A stretch of DNA of 49,205 nucleotides from Prosthecobacter sp. (GTDB lineage: Bacteria > Verrucomicrobiota > Verrucomicrobiia > Verrucomicrobiales > Verrucomicrobiaceae), in NCBI RefSeq assembly GCF_029946185.1, contig NZ_JAQSEA010000111.1:1-49205 (forward strand), given 5' to 3'. The notes below the pieces were generated by a model, which worked only from the letters and a program-made list of their open reading frames with translations, made no database searches and was not told the origin of the DNA. Below, piece by piece: positions 10,424 through 17,184 of this stretch. A program made the position numbers and the translations under genes. The first letter of the stretch is position 1. Every line of letters begins with the position of its first letter.

Positions 10424-10521
10424 GCGCGCCCAGTCGCTCCACTGAACCCAATCCCCCCAGATGTTCACTTGTTCCGAGCATACCGGAGGACCTTGACCCA
10501 CGACACGCCGTCGGTGGTCTT

Positions 10522-11613
10522 TCACCTCTTCTCCCACAGCAATGCCAGAAACAGCGGGAACTCTTTCCGTGAGCGGTTTTCGGCGGCGGCGCGGGGTCCG
10601 GGCTGGCTTTCTTTGTGGGAGTACCATTCTTCAATGCCGGCGAGACGGAGGCCGGCGCTGAAGCCGGTGGCGGTGAGGGTCTGCAGGCTGCGGTGGAAGG
10701 AGGTGGTGGTCTCGCTGTCGGCCTGGCCGGGGTGCATGATGATGGGGATGCTCAGGGTGCTGCTGTAAGCATCGATGCGGCGGTACTGTATCTTAGTGGC
10801 TTCTTCATTGCCCCAGCTCGTCTGACGCGGGATGCGGAAGGCGGGATGATTGACGACCCAGAGCATGCGGCCACCGGACTTGAGGACTTTGGCGGCGGCG
10901 GCGCTGACGACATCGAGGTGCTCCATGTTTTGCACGCAGAGGATGGCGGAGGCTGCATCGAACTCGCCGAGGTCTTCGATCTCGGCGGCGTCGCGGGCGA
11001 GGTAGCGCACGGGGGGCTTGACGGGATAGGTGCGGGCTTTTTGGATGAGGGTGGGGGCGGCATCGATGCCGGTGACCTGGCAGCCAGCTTGGGCGAGGGC
11101 GCGGCTGAAGACGCCCTGGCCGCAGCCGAGGTCGAGCACGCGTTCGCCGGGCTTGGGCGCGAGGAGGCCGAGTGCGCCGGGTATGACGACGGCCTGGTAG
11201 AGTTCGGAGCCACGCTCGCCGATGATGCCGTCGTACCAATCGGCGGATTTTTCCCAGGAGGTGCGGTGCTCGTGGCCGCCCTGTGTGCGATTGAGTTTGC
11301 GCTGGGCGCGATTGCCGGGCTCGCGTTTGACGGGTTCGCGATTGCCTTGGGGGCGGCTGCCGTATTCTTGATTGCCATGCTCGCGATTGCCTGACGCATT
11401 TTTTCCCTGCGGACGATTGCCGTATTCGCGGTTGCCTTGCGGGCGGTTGCTTGGCGCGCTGTCGCCCTGCGGTCGATTGCCTTGTGGGCGTTCCTCCTGT
11501 TCGCGACTGCCCGGCTCACGGGGCGGTGAGGGGCGTGGACGGAAGGGGCGGCGAGGCGGCTGCGGCATGCGGCATGATGTCGCGGCGATCGGGGATTGCC
11601 AGCGGCTCTGCAC
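10522..11613 (-). CDS. Class I SAM methyltransferase with repetitive basic N-terminal tail
   Basis: The protein has 363 residues. The catalytic part starts at about residue 118 (SWEKSADWYDGII). Motif I is VLDLGCGQGVFSRAL, followed by GCQVTGIDAAPTLIQKA and GEFDAASAILCVQNMEHLD, the usual UbiE/UbiG-like Rossmann pattern. The substrate is unknown. The first 115 or so residues are a disordered Arg/Gln/Gly/Asn-rich tail of short repeats around NRPQGN and REYGN. GTG at 11613 is preferred because AAGGA lies just upstream; ATG at 11568 is an alternative. It is transcribed away from the gene starting at 11676. The tail resembles RNA- or ribosome-binding RG-rich tails, which is inference only. Confidence 0.88.
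   Translation of the reverse strand: MQSRWQSPIAATSCRMPQPPRRPFRPRPSPPREPGSREQEERPQGNRPQGDSAPSNRPQGNREYGNRPQGKNASGNREHGNQEYGSRPQGNREPVKREPGNRAQRKLNRTQGGHEHRTSWEKSADWYDGIIGERGSELYQAVVIPGALGLLAPKPGERVLDLGCGQGVFSRALAQAGCQVTGIDAAPTLIQKARTYPVKPPVRYLARDAAEIEDLGEFDAASAILCVQNMEHLDVVSAAAAKVLKSGGRMLWVVNHPAFRIPRQTSWGNEEATKIQYRRIDAYSSTLSIPIIMHPGQADSETTTSFHRSLQTLTATGFSAGLRLAGIEEWYSHKESQPGPRAAAENRSRKEFPLFLALLWEKR
11300..11515 (-). repeat. Short tandem repeats coding for the methyltransferase tail
   Basis: This stretch is an irregular array of 12-24 bp units on the minus strand encoding variants of N-R-P-Q-G and R-E-H/Y-G-N (for example NRPQGN, EYGNRPQGK, NREHGNQEYG, SRPQGNREP). The reading frame stays open throughout. 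The array probably arose by slippage and may vary in length between strains. Confidence 0.65.
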
Positions 11614-11675
11614 AATGTCCTTACTTTTATCTTCCCTGAATCAGGGTGATATGCCAGCCTCACGCCCTTTTTCCA

Positions 11676-14102
11676 ATGTCTAACTCCCCTTCCCGTGCTG
11701 TTCCTGGCATCATCCTCGCGGCACTGAGTCTGCTGAGCGCTTTTTTGCTGTTTCAGGTGCAGCCGATCATCAGCAAATTCATCCTGCCGTGGTTCGGTGG
11801 GAGCCCGGGGGTGTGGACGACGTGCATGCTGTTTTTCCAGGTGGTGCTGTTTGGCGGCTATGCGTATGCGCACACGCTGACGCTGCTGCCACGGCGCTGG
11901 CAGGGCATTGTGCATGGGGTGCTGCTGGGCGCGGCGATCGCGATGCTGCCGATCGCGCCGAGTGAGATGTGGAAGCCGACGGGTGCGGAAGATCCGGCGC
12001 TGCGGATTTTGCTGCTGCTGTTTGTGAGCGTGGGGCTGCCGTACTTTGTGCTCTCCAGCACGAGTCCGCTGGTGCAGGTGTGGTTTACTCGCACGACGAA
12101 TGGAGCGAGCCCGTGGCGGCTGTATGCGCTGTCGAACATCGGATCGCTGGTGGCGCTGCTGAGCTACCCGCTTTTCTTTGAAGTACACTGGGATGTGCTG
12201 GAGCAGACGACGCTGTGGGCGGTGGGCTTTGGTGCGTTTGTGGTACTGTCACTGGCGGGGATTTGGCTGGACCGCAGTCATGCCATCGTGGCGGAGTCGA
12301 AGCCGGTTGAGGTGGTGGACAAGGCGGCGGATCATCCGGGATGGCTGAAGAGAATCCAGTGGGTGCTGCTGCCGGCACTGGCGAGCTGCGTGCTGCTTTC
12401 TGCAACGAATCACGTGTGCCAGGACGTGGCGGTGATTCCGTTTCTGTGGGTGGTGCCGCTGAGTTTGTACCTGCTGACGTTCATCATCTGCTTTGAGCAT
12501 GAGCGCTGGTATGCACGGATCTGCGCGCTGTGGGCGCTGCTGGCGCTGCCGGTGCTCTTCATCACCTGCACGGAAAGCAGCCTGCGGGAGCAGCCTTTTT
12601 GGACGGATTTTGAAATGATGCTGCACAACCATGTGGAGCCGGTGCTGAACCGGCTGACGGGGCAGAAGTTCCTCCTGAGCAACATCGACCTCACACCGAA
12701 TTTCATCTGGGAGCTGGGCTGGTCTTTCAGCGCGATGTTCATTGCCTGCATGCTCTGCCATGGGGAGCTGACGCGGCTGAAGCCGGCACCCCGGCGGCTC
12801 ACAGAGTTTTATCTGCTGATGTCCTTTGGCGGTGCGCTGGGTGGGCTGTTTGTGAGTCTGGGTGCTCCGCATGTTTTCACCAGCTTTGCGGAGTGGCCGA
12901 TCAGCCTCATCGTGGTGAGCGCGCTGGCGTGCTATATTTTGCTGCGCTCCGTGCTGAGGGTGAAGCATGTGTGGGAATGGCTGCTGGTTTTGATCCTCGC
13001 GGGCGTGACCTGTTGGATTGGCTGGGAGCTGTATCAAAGGGGCATCGTCACCCTTGAGAAGTTGCGGGAATTGATGAAGCAAAAAGACATGCCGCCGGCT
13101 GCGGCGATGTACGGCGCCGTGGGTGCCATCGGCCTCTGTTTGGCATTGCTCATTTTCCGATTGGTTCAGCGTGGGCGCATGCGGCCCGCTCTGGTTTCTC
13201 TCACACTGCTAGCCGTGTACTTTACCTTGGGCCTGTTCGCAATGAGCTACCTCGGCTTCAAGAGTGACGACAAAATCGAACGTGTGCGCAATTTTTACGG
13301 CATGCTCTCGGTCTCGGAGGATGACTACGAAAGCGGCGGGCAGACCTTGATATACCGCCAGCTCATGAACGGCGGGATCGTCCACGGCATGCAGAATCTA
13401 GATGCGTCGGTGAGGGAAGAACCGACGACGTACTACGGCCACCAGACGGGGATCGGCAAGGCGCTGGACAGTCTGAAGGACAAGCCGGATGCGCGCATTG
13501 GAGTGGTGGGCATGGGCGCGGGCACGGTTTCCTGCTACGCGAAGAGCGGGCAGACGCTGCGCTTTTATGACATCAATCCCGATGTGGTGCGGATCGCGGA
13601 GAAATATTTCACCTACCTCGAAGATGCTAAAAAACGCGGGGCAAAGGTGGAGATCGTGGTCTCGGATGCGCGGCTGGCGCTGGAGCGTGAGAAGTCTCAG
13701 CAGTTTGATGTGCTGCTGCTGGATGCCTTCAGTGGGGACTCGGTGCCGGTGCATCTGCTGACGCAGGAGGCCTTTGCCATTTATGACCGCCACATGAAGG
13801 CGGACGGCATCATTGCGGTGCACATCACGAACAGCTATCTCGTGCTGGCGCCTGTGATCGAAAAAATCGCTGAAGCGAGCGGCTTCAAAATGACCCGAAT
13901 CGCAACCGAGGCCGAAGGTGACCATGATTCGACGGACTACATCCTGGTGACTCGCAATGAGGACTTCCTGAAAGCGACACCGCCGGACCTGCTGGGCAAC
14001 GAAACCGAGCTGAAGCATGCCGTGCGCCTGTGGACGGACCGGTATCACAATTTGCTGCGCATCCTCGACATCCCGCAGAACACGAAGGACTCCGAAGAAT
14101 AA
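11676..14102 (+). CDS. Polytopic membrane protein with spermidine-synthase-like domain
   Basis: About 808 residues from ATG 11676; an in-frame GTG 10 codons upstream is less likely. The first 550 or so residues hold multiple membrane helices in the fused MFS/spermidine-synthase style (IILAALSLLSAFLLFQVQPI, ISKFILPWFGGSPGVWTTCM). The C-terminal domain from about residue 600 is an SpeE-like Rossmann fold: IGVVGMGAGTVSCYAKSGQ, LRFYDINPDVVRIAEKYF, and FDVLLLDAFSGDSVPVHLL. These proteins are widespread, but the true substrate of the membrane-fused class is not established, so polyamine synthesis should not be assumed. It is the first gene of a four-gene plus-strand run. Confidence 0.9.
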   Translation: MSNSPSRAVPGIILAALSLLSAFLLFQVQPIISKFILPWFGGSPGVWTTCMLFFQVVLFGGYAYAHTLTLLPRRWQGIVHGVLLGAAIAMLPIAPSEMWKPTGAEDPALRILLLLFVSVGLPYFVLSSTSPLVQVWFTRTTNGASPWRLYALSNIGSLVALLSYPLFFEVHWDVLEQTTLWAVGFGAFVVLSLAGIWLDRSHAIVAESKPVEVVDKAADHPGWLKRIQWVLLPALASCVLLSATNHVCQDVAVIPFLWVVPLSLYLLTFIICFEHERWYARICALWALLALPVLFITCTESSLREQPFWTDFEMMLHNHVEPVLNRLTGQKFLLSNIDLTPNFIWELGWSFSAMFIACMLCHGELTRLKPAPRRLTEFYLLMSFGGALGGLFVSLGAPHVFTSFAEWPISLIVVSALACYILLRSVLRVKHVWEWLLVLILAGVTCWIGWELYQRGIVTLEKLRELMKQKDMPPAAAMYGAVGAIGLCLALLIFRLVQRGRMRPALVSLTLLAVYFTLGLFAMSYLGFKSDDKIERVRNFYGMLSVSEDDYESGGQTLIYRQLMNGGIVHGMQNLDASVREEPTTYYGHQTGIGKALDSLKDKPDARIGVVGMGAGTVSCYAKSGQTLRFYDINPDVVRIAEKYFTYLEDAKKRGAKVEIVVSDARLALEREKSQQFDVLLLDAFSGDSVPVHLLTQEAFAIYDRHMKADGIIAVHITNSYLVLAPVIEKIAEASGFKMTRIATEAEGDHDSTDYILVTRNEDFLKATPPDLLGNETELKHAVRLWTDRYHNLLRILDIPQNTKDSEE

Positions 14103-14166
14103 ACCGCGGGGGCCAACAGCGAATTTGCGAACGTCCGCGAACGCGCCAAGCTTGGGTGAATTCGCT

Positions 14167-14664
14167 ATGATTTCCCTCGATCCAGTCCCCACGCCGCAGC
14201 AGCTCTTCCGCTGGCTGGACAGCGGCCATATCTCCCGTGAAGAATTCCGCAGGGCGATGGCGGTGCATACGGGCGAGCTGATCCAGGAGATGGAGCAGGC
14301 GCATGCGAACCCGCTGGTGGCGAAGTTCAATGAAATGATGAACCGCCGCGAGGCCTGGAAGTGGACGCGCAAGCATGGTGAGATGGTGATGCGTGAGATC
14401 CTGTGCGCGCTGATGGATGAGGAGCGCTTCACACCGGCACGCTGGCTGTGGAATGCCGCGCATCCGCACATTCCCCTGCACTGCTTCTTTCGCACGCGGG
14501 GCACGCCGGTGCTGCGCTTTTTGGAAATGTCCGTTCATCCGCAAAATGTCACCGTGCTGGTCGAGCATGGTGGCAGTGAAACGCTGCCTCCCACACGTGA
14601 GCGCTTTCACCTGCGCCGCACCCGCCAGCAAAGTCTTCAGGTGGAACGCCGTGAACTCGAGTAG
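14167..14664 (+). CDS. Conserved-looking protein of unknown function
   Basis: The protein has 165 residues, starting at ATG 14167 (MISLDPVPTPQQLFRWLDSG). No signal peptide or membrane segment is visible. The first half is helical (EEFRRAMAVHTGELIQEMEQ). The second half is richer in strands and contains HPHIPLHCFFRTRGTPVLRF and SVHPQNVTVLVEHG. It is 64 bp downstream of the SpeE-like gene and 38 bp upstream of the glycosyltransferase, on the same strand, so it is probably co-transcribed. I do not recognise the family. Confidence 0.75.
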   Translation: MISLDPVPTPQQLFRWLDSGHISREEFRRAMAVHTGELIQEMEQAHANPLVAKFNEMMNRREAWKWTRKHGEMVMREILCALMDEERFTPARWLWNAAHPHIPLHCFFRTRGTPVLRFLEMSVHPQNVTVLVEHGGSETLPPTRERFHLRRTRQQSLQVERRELE

Positions 14665-14702
14665 TTCATGCGTCATTCCGCTTTCGACCTTCGTCATTCC
14701 TC

Positions 14703-16316
14703 ATGCCCCATCCTCAGAAACAAAAGTCCCTCGGCCGTCTTGGCCTGATGATCTTTGCCATCGTCTCACTCGCCATCGGAGCCTACTACCGCCTGCCTTC
14801 ACTCGGGGACCGCCCGATGCACACGGATGAGGCGATTCTGGCGATGAAGTCCGCCGAGTTTCAAGCCACCGGCCATTTCCAATACGACCCGAAAGATTTC
14901 CACGGTCCGGGCCTGCACTACGTCACGCGCGTCTGGTCCAAACTGGCGGGCTGGGGTGACTCAGCGACGTGGACTGAAGCGCAACTGCGCACGGTGCCGG
15001 TGGTGTGCGGGCTGCTGCTGCTGCTGACAACGCTGCTGCTGCGCAATGCGCTTGGCCGGATGGCGACGGGCTTCGCGATGCTGCTGATCTCCATCTCGCC
15101 GATGATGGTGTATTACTCGCGCTACTTCATCATGGAGGTGCCTCTGGTGCTGTTCATTACACTGAGCATCGCCGCGCTGTGGCACTACTCTCAGGGAGGC
15201 GGGCGCTGGTGGCTGGTACTGGCGGGTTTTTCACTCGGCATGCAGCACGCGACCAAGGAGACCTTTGCCATCAATGTGGTCGCGGCGCTGGTCGGATTTG
15301 CGGTGACGAAAATGATGGCGGGTGACTTCGCGCCACGGCGCAGCGGCTATGACACGGGTAGTAGCAAACGGCGCGCGGCACGCCCCTGGATGTGGGTGAT
15401 CATCGCCGCTGTTTTGACCAGCATCATGATCTACTCCGGCGGCTTCAGTGACTGGGAGGCGGTGAAAGACAGCGCGCTGACTTATCTGAACTACTTTAAG
15501 CGTGCCGGTGGCAGCGGCCACGAAAAACCGTGGCACTACTACCTGACGCTGATCTTCTGGCGGAAGGACGGCCTGGCGTGGAGCGAGGCGATGATCGGCT
15601 GCCTCGGCATCGTGGGCATGCTGCATGCGTTTCTGGGAAACCACACGAAGCAGCCCGGGCGGCAGGCGTTTCTCATTTTCCTTTCCGTTTACACCTTCGT
15701 CCTCTTCTTCATCTATTCCTTACTGGCCTACAAGACGCCGTGGTCCATCCTCAGCGCGCAGCATGCGCTGACGCTGCTGGCGGGTGTGGGTGCTGCTGCG
15801 ATTGCAGGCGCGCTCAGGGGGAGGATTTCGCGGATCGTTTTTAGAGTCGCTTTCGGCATCGGCATGTACCATCTCATTGCACAGACCAATCTGGCCATTC
15901 ACCTGTATGCTGCGGATTCGCGCAATCCGTATGTTTACTCTCATACCTCCACGAATCTCATGCAGTTGCTGCCACAGGTGAGGGAGTTGCAGAAGACCGC
16001 GCCGGATGATGCCTTCAATGTTCTGGTGATCAATCGCGATGCGGGCTGGCCGCTGCCATGGTATTGGCGCGACATCAAGAGCGTGCATTACACGGACACC
16101 GTGCCTGAAACGATTGATGCACGGATCATCATTGCCGAACCCGAAATGCAGGCCGCGCTGGAGTCCAAATTTGCAGGCCGCAGCTACATTTCGCCGGATT
16201 CCTTTTTCGGGCTTCGCCCTGGAGTGCTGCTCAAGATTTGGATCGAGCAATCTCTCTGGGATCGCCACACCCTGCGCAAGGAGCAGGAGAAACAAAAGCA
16301 ACACTCCGCACCGTGA
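14703..16316 (+). CDS. Agl23-type membrane glycosyltransferase (TIGR03663-like)
   Basis: A GT-C fold protein expected to move a sugar from a polyprenyl carrier on the outer face of the inner membrane. It has 537 residues and about ten hydrophobic helices. The first periplasmic loop holds RLPSLGDRPMHTDEAILAMK, whose acidic pair (DE) is the catalytic signature of this superfamily. The segment FHGPGLHYVTRVWSKLAGW is also typical of the 'flippase activity-associated protein Agl23' family. Other helices include GFAMLLISISPMMVYYSRYF. The 3' end overlaps the next gene by 4 bp. Donor and acceptor are unknown. Confidence 0.82.
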   Translation: MPHPQKQKSLGRLGLMIFAIVSLAIGAYYRLPSLGDRPMHTDEAILAMKSAEFQATGHFQYDPKDFHGPGLHYVTRVWSKLAGWGDSATWTEAQLRTVPVVCGLLLLLTTLLLRNALGRMATGFAMLLISISPMMVYYSRYFIMEVPLVLFITLSIAALWHYSQGGGRWWLVLAGFSLGMQHATKETFAINVVAALVGFAVTKMMAGDFAPRRSGYDTGSSKRRAARPWMWVIIAAVLTSIMIYSGGFSDWEAVKDSALTYLNYFKRAGGSGHEKPWHYYLTLIFWRKDGLAWSEAMIGCLGIVGMLHAFLGNHTKQPGRQAFLIFLSVYTFVLFFIYSLLAYKTPWSILSAQHALTLLAGVGAAAIAGALRGRISRIVFRVAFGIGMYHLIAQTNLAIHLYAADSRNPYVYSHTSTNLMQLLPQVRELQKTAPDDAFNVLVINRDAGWPLPWYWRDIKSVHYTDTVPETIDARIIIAEPEMQAALESKFAGRSYISPDSFFGLRPGVLLKIWIEQSLWDRHTLRKEQEKQKQHSAP

Positions 16317-17179
16317 GCGAAGCCGCCCCCCAGCACCATCGATTCACCTGCCATGCGATGGCCACCACGTTCGACGTGATCATCAATCATGCGGATGCCG
16401 ATGAAACCTACGCGGCACAAGCGGCGCAGGCGGTGTTTCAAGAGATCGCGCGGCTGGAAGATGATCTGAGCCGCTTTCGCGCCAGCAGTGACATCCACCG
16501 GCTCGGGCAGCTCAAGGCAGGCGAGAGCATAAGCGTGGGCATGGCGGCGTGGGATTGCCTGTCGCTGGCGAAGGCGATGCATGAGGAAACTGCGGGGGCT
16601 TTTGACATCACCATCGGCCCGCTGATGGATTTATTCATCACGTCTGAGGGCGAGCCACGACAGGTGAGCAAGGAGGTGCTGGAGCAGGCGCGGCAGATCA
16701 TCGGCAGCCAGCGGTTTGATCTGGAAGAGGAAACACTGAGCGTGACTGTGCATGCCACGGGCATGATCTTTGATCTCGGTGCCATGGGCAAAGGCTATGC
16801 GCTGGATCAAGCGGCGGATGTGCTGCAGGACTGGAAGATCAAGAACTTTGTAATCAATGCGGGAGACAGTACGATCCTGGCCATGGGTGCGCCGAGTGGG
16901 AAAGAGGCGTGGTCCATCACGCTGGGTGGTGGTGAGAAACGGACGGCGCTGATCAATCGCGCGGTGAGTGGTTCGGGCTTTGCGGTCAAGGGTGCGCACA
17001 TCATGAATCCGCGGTTGTTTGCGCCGGTGCCTTTGAGGAAGCGCCGCACCTATGCGCTAGCGCCAACGGCAGCGCTGTCCGATGCGCTTTCGACGGCGTT
17101 CATGGTGATGGAGAAGGATGAGATCGAGGCGCTGTGCGCGAGGTATGAGGGGGTGGAGGCGCTGGAGATGGAGGTGTAG
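16313..17179 (+). CDS. ApbE-like FAD:protein FMN transferase
   Basis: ApbE proteins attach FMN to threonines of membrane redox proteins such as Nqr/Rnf subunits. The protein has about 288 residues. The GTG at 16313 overlaps the stop of the preceding gene (GTGA), indicating translational coupling. Recognisable parts are CHAMATTFDVIIN, ARLEDDLSRFRASSDIHRL, AGAFDITIGPLMDLF, IFDLGAMGKGYALDQAADVL, AVKGAHIMNPR and APTAALSDALSTAFMVME. It is divergent: the usual NAGGD reads NAGDS, and the HIxDPRTG motif reads HIMNPRLFA. No signal peptide is seen. Activity is therefore likely but less certain than for canonical members. No Nqr/Rnf gene is in the window. Confidence 0.85.
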   Translation: MSEAAPQHHRFTCHAMATTFDVIINHADADETYAAQAAQAVFQEIARLEDDLSRFRASSDIHRLGQLKAGESISVGMAAWDCLSLAKAMHEETAGAFDITIGPLMDLFITSEGEPRQVSKEVLEQARQIIGSQRFDLEEETLSVTVHATGMIFDLGAMGKGYALDQAADVLQDWKIKNFVINAGDSTILAMGAPSGKEAWSITLGGGEKRTALINRAVSGSGFAVKGAHIMNPRLFAPVPLRKRRTYALAPTAALSDALSTAFMVMEKDEIEALCARYEGVEALEMEV

Positions 17180-17184
17180 GCTGA

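Noticed and set aside
10376-10424. A true integron attC site after the peroxiredoxin gene
   Set aside because: Only the GTTAGGC side fits; the opposite core and stem are poor, so it is reported as a weak finding and not as a feature.
11646-11675. Upstream GTG start for the spermidine-synthase-like gene
   Set aside because: It adds ten residues before the family-like N-terminus; ATG 11676 is preferred.
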